Positions 18,118 through 27,301 of a stretch of 64,000 nt of DNA are shown here, one piece after another. Position 1 is the stretch's first letter. Every line of letters starts with the position of its first letter. Below the pieces are notes generated by a model that was given only the letters and a program-made list of their open reading frames with translations, had not been told where the DNA came from and did not search any database. This stretch comes from Desulfosarcina alkanivorans (GTDB lineage Bacteria; Desulfobacterota; Desulfobacteria; Desulfobacterales; Desulfosarcinaceae): the NCBI RefSeq assembly GCF_009688945.1, contig NZ_AP021874.1, positions 6,800,001 through 6,864,000 on the forward strand, written 5' to 3'. The position numbers and the translations under genes were made by a program.

Positions 18118-19428
18118 CTACCGCCCGGTGCCCTGCGTCAACTCCATATGACCCACTGCCCATTGCAACTGCGCCAGGGCCGTTCCATGGCTGTAGCGTG
18201 ATTCGTAGTAGGTGTTTTCGGCCCGGTTGAGATAATTGCGGGCGTCGAGAACCTCGGTGGATGTGGTCATCTGCTGCCGGTAAAGTGCCTCGGTGATGCG
18301 CCAGTGTTCGCGGGCCTGTTCCAGTGCCTGTCGGGCCGTATCGATGTTCTGGGCGGCCACTTCCAGGTCGAGCCGCGCCCGGATGACCTGGAGGCGAACG
18401 TCGTCCTTCATTTTCCTGAGTGCCTGCTGCGCGGCGTGCCGTTCGGCGCGGATGCGGGCAGAACCGGCACGGGTTTTCCCGGCCTCGAAAAGAACCCATT
18501 GGGCCTGAATCCCGATGCTGGCGTTATACTGGTTGGAATAGTCGTTGTTGCCTGCCCCCGGGTCGTCCCCGTCCTGCTGGTACCTGCCGGTCAGGTCGAT
18601 GCGGGGATAATAATCGCTCCGGGTGAGGCGCAACGCCTCTTCTTTGGAACGGATCGATTGTATCAGGGCATATACTTCCGGCCGCTTCTCCAGCGCCAGT
18701 TTCACCTGGGCGTCCAGATCCGATTCAAGTGGCGCCACCGTCGTCCTGTCCGTGATGGCAATGCTGCTGTCGTAGGGCCTCCCCATCGCCAGGCTCAGGG
18801 TGGCCCGGGCGTCGGTTACGCCGGCCACGGCGCGATGCACCTGCTGGACGGCTTCGGCCCTGGCAACCCCGGCCTTGAGCAGGTCATTCAAAGGGACCAG
18901 GCCGTTTTCATGAAACATGCGGGCGTCGGCTTCATGGGCTGCCAGTGCCGACATGTTGCTGTGGGCCACATCCAGTTTCTTCCCGGCCATGAGAAGGCTG
19001 AAGCAACCCTGTTTCACCCGCAGGACCACCGCCAGGCGGGTCTGCTGCATCTCCAGCTCCCGGGTTTCAAGGCCCAGCTGCGCCAGGCGGTGCCGCGCAC
19101 TGATGGCGAATCCCGAAAACAGGGGCTGGGTCAGGCTGACTTCCCAGTGGTGCTGAGCCCGGCTGTTTGTCGTGACCTGGTTGCCGTTGATGTTCACGAA
19201 GGGGGCATCGGCCAGGTTCCGGTAAGAGTAAGCGGTCGTCAGGCTGGGAAAGAAGGCTGCCCGGGCCTCTTTTTCAGCGTAATGGGCCGCCTGGCGGTCG
19301 GCCGCCTCCTGGCGGATCAGCGGGCTGTTGCCGAGGGCTTCCCGGACGGCCTGATCGATGGAGAGTACCTCGGCAGCGGCGCTGCCGGCCCATGTCATCA
19401 TCAGCAGAAAAATCAATTGCCTTTGCAT
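18118..19428 (-). CDS. TolC-family outer-membrane efflux protein
   Basis: 436 residues with a signal peptide (about 1-19, ending SAAA/E) and two repeated outer-membrane efflux (OEP) halves rich in long amphipathic helices. It forms the outer-membrane duct for the tripartite ABC exporter encoded upstream on the same strand. AGGGAGAA precedes the ATG. It is the last gene of the regulator-adaptor-ATPase-permease-permease-TolC set. Confidence 0.9.
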   Translation of the reverse strand: MQRQLIFLLMMTWAGSAAAEVLSIDQAVREALGNSPLIRQEAADRQAAHYAEKEARAAFFPSLTTAYSYRNLADAPFVNINGNQVTTNSRAQHHWEVSLTQPLFSGFAISARHRLAQLGLETRELEMQQTRLAVVLRVKQGCFSLLMAGKKLDVAHSNMSALAAHEADARMFHENGLVPLNDLLKAGVARAEAVQQVHRAVAGVTDARATLSLAMGRPYDSSIAITDRTTVAPLESDLDAQVKLALEKRPEVYALIQSIRSKEEALRLTRSDYYPRIDLTGRYQQDGDDPGAGNNDYSNQYNASIGIQAQWVLFEAGKTRAGSARIRAERHAAQQALRKMKDDVRLQVIRARLDLEVAAQNIDTARQALEQAREHWRITEALYRQQMTTSTEVLDARNYLNRAENTYYESRYSHGTALAQLQWAVGHMELTQGTGR

Positions 19429-19445
19429 CGTTATTCTCCCTGAAC

Positions 19446-20567
19446 TTATTCCAAGGTCTTTTTAAACCGCCCCACGGCCAATGCGAGGAAGCCGCCTGCC
19501 AGAGCGATCTGGGCAATGATCGGCAGCCACAGGGTCCTGATGCCCACCCCCTTGACCACGATGCCGTGGAGAATTTGAAGGAACCAGCGCATGGGGTTGA
19601 CTATCGTGGCCCATTGAACGGGGTCAGGCATATTGCGGATGGGGAAGATAAAGCCGCTCAGCAGGATGGTGGGCATGAGGATCAGAAATGCGGTCAACAA
19701 GGCCTGCTGCTGGGTGCGGGCCGTGACACTGACCAGCAGGGCCAGCCCCAGGTTTCCCAGGATATAGATGCCGGCGGTGGCGTACAGCAGGGTGACGCTT
19801 CCCTGTATCCGGATGTCAAACAGGAACCGGGCGATGATGAACATCATGGTCATGGTGACCATGCCGGTCAGCAGAAAAGGCAGGGTCTTGCCGATGATGA
19901 ATTCCACCCGGCGGATCGGGGTCACCATGACCTGTTCGATGGTGCCGATCTCCTTTTCCCGGACAATGGCCATGGAGGTGAGAACCAGGCCGATAAGAAT
20001 GAGCATTACGGCGATCAGGCCGGGCACATAGTAGTATTTGCTTTCCAGGTTCGGATTGTACCAGGCCCGTATGCGCACCTCCACGGCTGCCGGATCGGCC
20101 GGCGGGGCTGCCGACCATCCGGTGGCCCTGCGGCGGTTGAATGTGGCGATCGCCTGGCTGGCGTAGCTGAGGGTGATGGCCGAATCATTGCTCAGGGTGC
20201 CGTCTACGATCAGTTGCAGCGCCACTGTTCTGCCCGCCCGCAGGTCAGCCGAAAACCCCTGGGGGATGCGAATCACGGCGCGCACCGTACCGGCATCCAT
20301 CAGCCGCCGCACATGGCTGTCCGTGGCGAACCGATGGGTAATGTGAAAATAGCCGCCGCCGGAAAATGAGGACACCAGGTCGCGGCTCTCCGCGGTGTGA
20401 TCCGGGTCCACCACGGCCGTGCTGATATTCTTCACGTCCGTGGTCAGGGCGAAGGCCAGCACGGTGAGCTGCACCAGGGGCATGACCAGGACCACCAGGC
20501 GCATGCGCGTGTCGCGAAACATCTGCAGGAACTCCTTGACCAGCATTTGTCGAATTCTCAGAATCAT
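19446..20567 (-). CDS. ABC-2 type permease, YbhR-like
   Basis: 373-residue membrane protein of the ABC-2 exporter family. One N-terminal membrane segment (about 22-42), a large extracytoplasmic domain, then five or six C-terminal segments with the conserved VREKEIGTIEQVMVTPI coupling region. It is homologous to, and likely dimerises with, the next upstream gene. Only 3 bp separate it from that gene. It exports drugs or other amphiphiles; the substrate cannot be told from sequence. Confidence 0.9.
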   Translation of the reverse strand: MILRIRQMLVKEFLQMFRDTRMRLVVLVMPLVQLTVLAFALTTDVKNISTAVVDPDHTAESRDLVSSFSGGGYFHITHRFATDSHVRRLMDAGTVRAVIRIPQGFSADLRAGRTVALQLIVDGTLSNDSAITLSYASQAIATFNRRRATGWSAAPPADPAAVEVRIRAWYNPNLESKYYYVPGLIAVMLILIGLVLTSMAIVREKEIGTIEQVMVTPIRRVEFIIGKTLPFLLTGMVTMTMMFIIARFLFDIRIQGSVTLLYATAGIYILGNLGLALLVSVTARTQQQALLTAFLILMPTILLSGFIFPIRNMPDPVQWATIVNPMRWFLQILHGIVVKGVGIRTLWLPIIAQIALAGGFLALAVGRFKKTLE

Positions 20568-20570
20568 GGG

Positions 20571-21698
20571 TCACCCGTCCAGTTTCAGCCGCATTTTACG
20601 GTGGGCCAGGACCACCATGATGGCGGCATAAACGGTTAGCAGCAGCGCGTTGAGACCCAGTATTTCAAGGCCGATGCCCTTGAGAAAAATCCCCCGAAGC
20701 AGGGCGATGAAATAGCGGGCCGGTACGATAAAGGTGATCGCCTGGATGGCCGCCGGCATGTTGTAGATGCCGAAGACAAACCCGGAGAGCAGCAGGGTGG
20801 GCAGGTAGCCGGAAAAAAGGGCGATCTGGTTGGCCAGTACCTGGGTTTTGAGCACAATGCTCAGCAGCAGTCCCAGAAACAGGGCGCCGGTAAGAAATAT
20901 CGATGCCGTTAAAAAAAGCAGACCGGTGCTGCCCCGCAGGGGCACGTCGAAGATCCACCGGCCCATGACCACGGCGATGGCCACGTCGGCCAGCCCGATC
21001 GCAAAGTAGGGCACCACCTTTCCAAGAACCAGTTCCGGTACGCGGATGGGGGTGCTGATGAGCTGCTCCATGGTGCCGGTCTCCCACTCCCGGGCCACGG
21101 TGACGCTGGTGAGCATGGCGGCAATGACCACCATGACCAGGGCGATGATGCCGGGAATGACGACCTTGCGGCTGTCCATATCCGGGTTGTACCAGGCCCG
21201 GGGCATCAGGATGACCCGGCCGGCAGCGCCGCCGGCGATGGTTCCTTTCACCGCCAGCCCACTGCTGTATATCTGCCCGATGGCGTTGATGTAGCCCATG
21301 GCCAGGGTCGCGTTGTTGGCGTCCGAGCCGTCGACGATCGCCTGGATGTGCACTTTTCGCCCGGCCCTGGACCGATCGGCAAAATTGGCGGGAACGACCA
21401 GGGCCACCATGACCCGGCCGGCATCGAGCATGGTCGACAGGTCCCGGTAATTGTCGGCATGGCGTTCGATGGAGAAATAGGCGGAGCCGTCCAGCAGGCT
21501 GAGCAGCCGGCGGCTTTCGGCGCTGCGGCTTTGATCCCAGACGGCAGTGGGCACATGCTTCAAGTCCATGGACAGGGCATAGCCGAACAGGGCGATGAGG
21601 AATATGGGGATGGCGATGGCCAGCGCCAGGCTTCGCCAGTCTCGGATGACATGGATGAATTCCTTGCGGGCCACCGCCATGAGACGCCGGACTTTCAT
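20571..21698 (-). CDS. ABC-2 type permease, YbhS-like
   Basis: 375-residue second half of the ABC-2 channel, with the same layout as its neighbour and the coupling segment VAREWETGTMEQLISTP. The ATG at 21698 is chosen because AAGGAGGG lies 5 nt upstream; the frame is open to 21758 but lacks such a site. It works with the double ATPase, the HlyD-type adaptor and the TolC protein. A 281-bp gap with AT-rich sequence separates it from the ATPase gene, so the operon may have two transcripts. Confidence 0.9.
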   Translation of the reverse strand: MKVRRLMAVARKEFIHVIRDWRSLALAIAIPIFLIALFGYALSMDLKHVPTAVWDQSRSAESRRLLSLLDGSAYFSIERHADNYRDLSTMLDAGRVMVALVVPANFADRSRAGRKVHIQAIVDGSDANNATLAMGYINAIGQIYSSGLAVKGTIAGGAAGRVILMPRAWYNPDMDSRKVVIPGIIALVMVVIAAMLTSVTVAREWETGTMEQLISTPIRVPELVLGKVVPYFAIGLADVAIAVVMGRWIFDVPLRGSTGLLFLTASIFLTGALFLGLLLSIVLKTQVLANQIALFSGYLPTLLLSGFVFGIYNMPAAIQAITFIVPARYFIALLRGIFLKGIGLEILGLNALLLTVYAAIMVVLAHRKMRLKLDG

Positions 21699-21979
21699 TG
21701 CACCCTCCTTGGCAGACCACCTAACCCGGACAAGCCGGAAATAATAAATTACAAGCACCCAATCTCAAACAAGATACAAACCAACTATTGTTTGCCCGCA
21801 TTGATGTTTGCAATTGTCTTTGGCAATAATTTAGCGGAAAATCTCACGGCTCTATCGAATTGGCGTATTCTTTCTTCAAGACCACTGGGTTTGAAATTTT
21901 GAAATAGGTTATTGTATTTTAAAATGTATTGGCGATTGTCAGCCTTGCTGACGAACCCCAACCCAGCCCGATCAGATCC
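21699..21979. repeat. AT-rich spacer inside the efflux operon, possible degenerate repeat
   Basis: This 281-bp gap is the only long break in an otherwise overlapping operon. About 21735-21945 is markedly AT-rich against its neighbours, and its two halves show weak inverted similarity (AATAATAAATTACAAG on one side, TTGTATTTTAAAATG on the other). No credible gene is present. It could be a decayed MITE or an internal promoter region. Confidence 0.45.
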
Positions 21980-23932
21980 TTACTTCCTGCTACCATTTTG
22001 GCGGTCCTCCCGCTCGATGAGGGAGACGAACACATCTTCCATGGCGGGGTCAACCGTTTCAACGGTTGCGTGCGGCAGCCCCATTGCGTCGGTGTATCGT
22101 CGGATCTTATTCCTGGCGGCATCGGCGTCGTCCACCTTCAGATGAAGCCCTGCACCGAACAGGGCCACGTCCCGGATGCCCTTCAGGGCGGCCAGGCCTT
22201 CCAGGAGATCCTGGGGCCGCGGGCAGCGAAGATCCAGGATGGTTTCACCGGTCAGCCGTTGTTTCAGCTCCCGCGGGGTGCCCAGGGCAATCATGCGGCC
22301 CCGGTAGATCAGGGCCACCCGGTCGCAATACTCGGCCTCCTCCATGTAATGGGTGGTCACGAAAACGGTTCGCCCCCGTCCGGCCATGTCGTAGATCAGA
22401 TCCCAGAAGCGGCGCCGGCTCAACGGATCCACCCCGCTTGTGGGTTCGTCCAGGAACACGATGGGCGGGCGGTGCAGGATGGCGCAGGCCAGGGCCAGGC
22501 GCTGCTTCCACCCGCCGGCCAGCAGCCGGGCGGCCTGGTTTTCACGTCCGTCCAGACCGGCCATGCGGACGGCCCAGTTCTTGCGCCGGCTCAAGGCCCG
22601 ACCGGTCAGTCCGTAAATGCCCCCGTAAAAGTCGATGTTTTCGGAAACCGTGAGGTCGTCGTATAACGAGAATTTCTGGCTCATGTAGCCGATGCGCTGC
22701 TTGATGGCCTCCGCCTGGCCGATGATATCGCAGCCGGCAACGCGGCCGCCGCCGTCCGATGGGCTGAGCAGTCCGCAGAGCATGCGGATGGTGGTGCTCT
22801 TGCCCGCACCGTTGGGCCCCAGGAATCCGAATATCTCACCGGCGGGGACCGACAGGCGGATGCGGTCCACGGCCACAAAATCACCGAAGCGCCGGGTCAA
22901 ACCCTCGACATCAACAGCCGCGGTTCCAGACTCGGGCAACCTTGCTTCGGCCGCTGGGTCGGTTTCCGCCGCCGGAAGAGACGCCGTGTCGCCACCGGTG
23001 GGCGCCACCGCGTTGACGAAAACGTCTTCGAGGCTGGGGGGGATCCGACGGATGGCTGCCGGTTGGAGGCCCGCCCGGTCGAGGATCCGCTGGACCCGGT
23101 CCGCGGTGGACGGCGCATCGGAGCACACCACGTGCACAGTGTCTCCGAATAGTTCCACCCGCTGGGCATCGGGAAGCCGCTGCCGAAGCTCCCGGGCGAT
23201 CTGACGCGTCCGTTCGCCTTTTACGGAAAGGATATGCAAGGGCATGGACTGGCGGATCTCCTCCGGTGTGCCCTGGGTCAGGAGCCGCCCGTGGTCCATC
23301 AGCCCGATGCGGTTGCAGCGTTCGGCTTCGTCCAGATATGCCGTCGTGACCAGGATGGCGACCCCTTTTTTAAGCATCCGGTAGAGAATTTTCCAGAAGT
23401 CCCGTCGGCTGACCGGGTCCACGCCATTGGTCGGTTCGTCCAGAAGCAGCACCCGGGGGGTGTGGATCAGGGCACAGATCAGCTGCAGCTTCTGCCGCAT
23501 GCCGCCGGAGAGGTTGCCGGCCAGCCGACCGCGGAAGGGCCGCATGTTGGAAAAGTCCAGCAGGTCCTCGAGTCGCGCGGTTCGGTCTTTGCGGCTGACA
23601 CCATACAGGTCGGCGTAAAAATTGATGTTTTCATCCACCGTCAGGTCCGGATAAAGTCCGAACCGCTGGCTCATATAGGCCAGGTGGTCCTTGACGGCAC
23701 TGCTTTGGGCCGGCAGCCGGGCACCCGCCACCCGGGCGCTGCCGCCGGACGGGTCCAGCAGGCCGGCCAGCATCCGCAACGTGGTGGTCTTGCCGGCACC
23801 GTCCGGCCCCACCAGTCCGTAGATCTCCCCGCTGCGCACGGTCAGCGAGATGTCCGCCACGGCTGCATGGGTGCCGAAGCTTTTGGCCAGGCCGTCGACC
23901 CGGATGGCCTCGTCGCCGGGACCGGTCGTCAC
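21980..23932 (-). CDS. ABC transporter ATP-binding protein, two fused ATPase domains (YbhF-like)
   Basis: 650 residues comprising two ABC ATPase domains in tandem. Domain 1 (about 8-225) has Walker A GPDGAGKT, signature LSGGMRQK and Walker B VLLLDEPTNGVD. Domain 2 (about 342-560) has GPNGAGKS, the degenerate signature LLAGGWKQR and IVFLDEPTSGVD. This organisation is typical of YbhF. It powers the two ABC-2 permeases downstream. The GTG start overlaps the stop of the adaptor gene by 4 bp. Confidence 0.93.
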   Translation of the reverse strand: MTTGPGDEAIRVDGLAKSFGTHAAVADISLTVRSGEIYGLVGPDGAGKTTTLRMLAGLLDPSGGSARVAGARLPAQSSAVKDHLAYMSQRFGLYPDLTVDENINFYADLYGVSRKDRTARLEDLLDFSNMRPFRGRLAGNLSGGMRQKLQLICALIHTPRVLLLDEPTNGVDPVSRRDFWKILYRMLKKGVAILVTTAYLDEAERCNRIGLMDHGRLLTQGTPEEIRQSMPLHILSVKGERTRQIARELRQRLPDAQRVELFGDTVHVVCSDAPSTADRVQRILDRAGLQPAAIRRIPPSLEDVFVNAVAPTGGDTASLPAAETDPAAEARLPESGTAAVDVEGLTRRFGDFVAVDRIRLSVPAGEIFGFLGPNGAGKSTTIRMLCGLLSPSDGGGRVAGCDIIGQAEAIKQRIGYMSQKFSLYDDLTVSENIDFYGGIYGLTGRALSRRKNWAVRMAGLDGRENQAARLLAGGWKQRLALACAILHRPPIVFLDEPTSGVDPLSRRRFWDLIYDMAGRGRTVFVTTHYMEEAEYCDRVALIYRGRMIALGTPRELKQRLTGETILDLRCPRPQDLLEGLAALKGIRDVALFGAGLHLKVDDADAARNKIRRYTDAMGLPHATVETVDPAMEDVFVSLIEREDRQNGSRK

Positions 23933-25116
23933 GATTCAACCTCGATGATGGCGTCGGCCGGCATGCCCGGTTTCAGGGCACCGTCCGGATTGGACAGCTG
24001 GATTTTGATCCGATAGACCAGATTGCGCCGTTCCTTATAGGTCTGAACGGATTTGGGGGTGAACTCCGCTTCGCTGCTGATGAAGCTGATGGTTCCGGTC
24101 CAGCTGCGATCCGGGTAGGCATCGATGGTTACCCTGGCGGACTGGCCCCGTCTGATTCGCCCCAGATCCGTTTCGGTCACGTAGGCCCGAAGCCAGATGT
24201 GTTCGGTGTCGCCAACGGTAAGGACCGTTGTGCCCGGGTTCACGTAGGCGCCGGCTTCTGCCGAGGTGCTGAGAACCACGCCGTCGAACGGGGCGAAGAG
24301 TTCGGTTTCCGCCACCTGCTGCCGGGCGATCTTCAGCACGGCGTCAGCGGCAGCCACGCGGGCTTTGGCCTGGCCGATGGTCTCCTTTCGGGGGCCGGCG
24401 GCCACCAGGGCGTAATCGGCTTCCGCCTGGGCCAGGATCCATCGGGCCTGGTCGATTTGTTCGCTGCGGCTGCCTTCCTGACGAAGGCTCAGGCGCTGGC
24501 CGGTTGCCTGACGCCTGGATACGGCGGCCTTGCGTGCATTTTTGGCCGTTTCCAGGCGGGTGCGATAGACCTCGAACGTCTGGCGGCTGATGCCTCCTTC
24601 TTCGAAAACGGCGGCGTAGCGGTTAAAATCCGATTGCGCCAGGGCCAGTTCGCTGCGGGCGGTCTGTTCGTCTGCCATGGCCCGTTTTAAATCGGCCTGG
24701 GCTTCGGCGATTTCCTGGTCGCGGCTCCCGGCGATCCGTTCGTTCAAGGCAAATCGCGCCTGACGGACCCGGGCCGCTGCCCGGTCGATCTCTTCGGGCC
24801 GGCTGCCGGCCTCCAGTTCGGACAGCACGGACAGGGCATATGCCAGTTCGGCATCCGCTTTTTCGAGCTGAAATTGCTGATCCGTGTCGTCCAGAATGGC
24901 GACGCGCTGACCGCGGGTGACCGGATGGCCCTCATCCACCAGGCGTTGACGCAATCGGCCGGCAATCTTAAAGGCCAGGTCCACCTGGGTGACATCCATG
25001 TTTCCGGACAGGTGAATCCGGCCATCGACGGCGTTTTTTCCAACGTACAGATTCCATGCCATGACGGTCAGTGCGGCCGCGGTTATCAGTATGATAATGG
25101 CTATTCGCTTTCTCAT
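23929..25116 (-). CDS. HlyD/MFP-family periplasmic adaptor (YbhG-like)
   Basis: 395 residues: one N-terminal membrane anchor (about 5-24), a biotinyl-lipoyl-like domain, a long alpha-helical hairpin (about 85-230) rich in Ala, Glu and Arg, and beta-barrel domains. It bridges the inner-membrane ABC exporter and the TolC protein. Its start overlaps the TetR gene stop (ATGA) and its stop overlaps the ATPase start, so the three are tightly coupled. Confidence 0.92.
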   Translation of the reverse strand: MRKRIAIIILITAAALTVMAWNLYVGKNAVDGRIHLSGNMDVTQVDLAFKIAGRLRQRLVDEGHPVTRGQRVAILDDTDQQFQLEKADAELAYALSVLSELEAGSRPEEIDRAAARVRQARFALNERIAGSRDQEIAEAQADLKRAMADEQTARSELALAQSDFNRYAAVFEEGGISRQTFEVYRTRLETAKNARKAAVSRRQATGQRLSLRQEGSRSEQIDQARWILAQAEADYALVAAGPRKETIGQAKARVAAADAVLKIARQQVAETELFAPFDGVVLSTSAEAGAYVNPGTTVLTVGDTEHIWLRAYVTETDLGRIRRGQSARVTIDAYPDRSWTGTISFISSEAEFTPKSVQTYKERRNLVYRIKIQLSNPDGALKPGMPADAIIEVES

Positions 25117-25814
25117 TTCGACTTCCCTTCCATACGGGGTTCATCCACCTGCGCGGGAGGAGTGGAGACCCTGGACTGGCGAACCGATTCAATCCCGGCC
25201 AGGGAAAACCGGGTGATGTGGCCGGTCAACTCATCGATAATGTCCGCTTTCGAGAAATCCAGGGCCACCAGTCTGGTGACGATGGGGCGGGCCATGGCAT
25301 AGTGAAAACACTGGCCGATCACACTGATCTGGCAGCGCATGATGTCGCGGACCGTCGCACCCGGTCCCAGCATTTCCGAGATGATGGTGCTGAGAACGGC
25401 GGCCGTCGGCCGGATGAACTGGTCGACCAGGTCATCCATGAAGGGGGATGGATCGGCCAGCTCCCGGGCTATCAGCTGCCCTTTACCCGGGTAGCCGGAC
25501 AGCCCGTCGGGTGACAACAGCCGCTGCAGGGCGCCACGAATAAAGGCCCGCAGGCGGTCTTCGAGAGACGCGTGGATGCCGATTCCCTCATCGATGGGAT
25601 AGCGGTCAAACGTCCGGGAGAGCAGGTCCGTGACCACGGTGCGGTACAGCCCTTGTTTGCCGCCGAAATAGTAATTGATGGACGCCACGTTTACGCCGGC
25701 TGCACGGCAGATTTCGCGGATCGTGGCCGCCTTGTAGCCCATTTGACCGAACACGTTGCCGGCGGCATCTATTATTTTTTCTTTAACCGGTTTGTCATCG
25801 GAAGGGGGTGCCAT
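25113..25814 (-). CDS. TetR-family repressor, CecR-like
   Basis: 233 residues. The N-terminal helix-turn-helix spans about 14-60 (AATIREICRAAGVN...YYF), and the C-terminal half resembles the DUF1956 ligand domain of CecR/YbiH. As first gene of the efflux operon it is expected to repress that operon until a ligand binds. Two adjacent AAACA-NN-TGTTT palindromes lie 29-53 bp upstream of its ATG and are good candidates for its operator. Confidence 0.9.
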   Translation of the reverse strand: MAPPSDDKPVKEKIIDAAGNVFGQMGYKAATIREICRAAGVNVASINYYFGGKQGLYRTVVTDLLSRTFDRYPIDEGIGIHASLEDRLRAFIRGALQRLLSPDGLSGYPGKGQLIARELADPSPFMDDLVDQFIRPTAAVLSTIISEMLGPGATVRDIMRCQISVIGQCFHYAMARPIVTRLVALDFSKADIIDELTGHITRFSLAGIESVRQSRVSTPPAQVDEPRMEGKSK

Positions 25815-25842
25815 GGTGAGGTACTTTCTTTGCTGTAAGATT

Positions 25843-25867
25843 AAACAAGTGTTTTAAACAAATGTTT
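25843..25867 (-). promoter_or_regulatory. Tandem operator palindromes for the TetR regulator
   Basis: Two copies of AAACA-NN-TGTTT (25843-25854 and 25856-25867), with centres 13 bp apart, lie in front of the TetR-efflux operon. Paired palindromes on slightly more than one helical turn fit binding of two TetR dimers. Binding itself is inferred. Confidence 0.6.
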
Positions 25868-25984
25868 AGATCAAAAAAATAAAGTCGTCAAGGAATAAAA
25901 GATCCTGACCCGAAGGGCCGGGCTTTGTTTGGCCCTTGGAAAGGGCGGCAGGCGTTTGATTGTCGCTCACGCAACAAGAAGTCA

Positions 25985-26103
25985 GAATTCAGGAGTCAGA
26001 AGCCAGAAGCGTCGGGATGTCGCTGTGCTCCTGCGATTAAATACGAAGGCGTGAGCCAATGGCGACACCTTCTTCTGGATTCTGGATTCTGGCTCCCGGA
26101 TTC
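25985..26103. repeat. MITE-like palindromic repeat
   Basis: 119-bp intergenic element with long imperfect terminal inverted repeats. The left arm (25985-26009) holds GGAGTCAGAAGCCAGAAG and the right arm (26072-26103) holds CTTCTGGATT twice over plus TGGCTCC. A non-coding core carries GTCGC/GCGAC. No ORF is present. It fits a non-autonomous mobile repeat or a REP-like palindrome between the TetR promoter and the radical-SAM gene's 3' end. Confidence 0.7.
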
Positions 26104-26150
26104 TTTATCAATCGGATGCCGGCGGTGCGAATCCGTGGGGAAAGCGAATT

Positions 26151-27071
26151 TTACGAGGGCATCAACCGTTTGCCCTGCCAGGTGTTTTTCTCCTGAAAGG
26201 TGCGGTGGATCAGTTCCACGGTGTCCTTTTTTTGGAGAGACCAGGCGGGGGCCACCAGTTCGTGCAGGTGGGGATCGCCGGTAAGCCGCTGAATGATGGT
26301 TGTCTCCGGGAGCCGTTCGATGAAGCTGCAGACCAGTTCGGCATACTCCCGCTGCCTCAGGCATCGGTAGCGGCCGCTTCGGTACAGGGCTTCCATGGGG
26401 GTGCCCCGCACCACGTAAAGCAGGTGCAGTTTGACGCCGTCGATACCCATGGCGGCGACGGCGTCGGCGGTCGCCATCATATCCTGCCGGGTTTCTCCGG
26501 GCAGGCCCAGGATCACGTGGGCGCAGATGTTGATATTGCGGCCGTGCGTGGCCGATACCGCCCGTTGGAAGCAGGCAAAATCGTGGCCGCGGTTGATCAG
26601 GGACAAGGTATGATCATGGGCGCTTTGCAGGCCGTATTCGATCCAGATGAGATGGTCCCGGGCATAAGATTCCAGAAGGTCCAGCACCGCCTCGTCCACG
26701 CAGTCGGGCCGGGTGCCGATGGCCAGCCCCACCACGTTTTCGACGGCCAGGGCTTCGTCGTAAAGGGCTTTCAGCTGTTTGACGGGGGCATAGGTGTTGG
26801 TGAAGGATTGAAAGTAGGCCATCAGCAGGTTGGTTTTGAAGCGCCGGGCGATTCGATCCTTGCTGCGTTCGATCTGCCTGGTAATCGACACCCCCTGTCG
26901 ATGGGCACCGGTGCCGGATCCCTTGGCATTGCAATAGATGCATCCGCCGGTGGAGAGGGTGCCGTCTCGGTTGGGGCAGTCCAGTCCGGCGTCGACGGTG
27001 ACTTTGTGGACCCGGCAGCCGAATCGGGTTCGAAAGTAGGTGTTCAGGTCCCGGTATGGTTTTTTCTGCAT
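26151..27071 (-). CDS. Radical SAM protein, TIGR01212/YhcC family
   Basis: 306 residues. The family N-terminus PYRDLNTYFRTRFG is followed by the iron-sulphur motif CPNRDG...GGCIYCN, in which three cysteines bind the 4Fe-4S cluster. The radical SAM barrel continues through VGLAIGTRPDC and HVILGLPGET. The YhcC family has no firmly established reaction; a tRNA or metabolite modification role is possible but not shown here. It stands alone, convergent with the TetR operon's promoter side. Confidence 0.9.
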   Translation of the reverse strand: MQKKPYRDLNTYFRTRFGCRVHKVTVDAGLDCPNRDGTLSTGGCIYCNAKGSGTGAHRQGVSITRQIERSKDRIARRFKTNLLMAYFQSFTNTYAPVKQLKALYDEALAVENVVGLAIGTRPDCVDEAVLDLLESYARDHLIWIEYGLQSAHDHTLSLINRGHDFACFQRAVSATHGRNINICAHVILGLPGETRQDMMATADAVAAMGIDGVKLHLLYVVRGTPMEALYRSGRYRCLRQREYAELVCSFIERLPETTIIQRLTGDPHLHELVAPAWSLQKKDTVELIHRTFQEKNTWQGKRLMPS

Positions 27072-27114
27072 GGCAATCCTGTTCTTGACCTAATTATCAC
27101 GGCAATTATATAGT

Positions 27115-27256
27115 GCCTGTCCGGAAACGGCATCATTCGGCCCGGACTGCGTTTTCGCCCGGATGAAATTCCCGACGCAGCGTTCCTGCGACTGCGGTTT
27201 CAAACTCGCTGCCGCCTTGGCCCCAGGCTCAAATCTACCATTTCCGGACGGGCGCT
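27115..27256. repeat. Dispersed intergenic palindromic repeat, copy B
   Basis: 142-bp relative of the repeat at 17008-17150. It ends in a perfect 9-bp inverted repeat (GTCCGGAAA at 27119-27127, TTTCCGGAC at 27241-27249). It fills the divergent gap between the radical-SAM gene and mnmG, so the mnmG promoter must lie in or after it. Confidence 0.7.
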
Positions 27257-27301
27257 GGCAATCCGCGCGTCATTTAATTTTTTTACAGGCCGTGAAAACA
27301 G

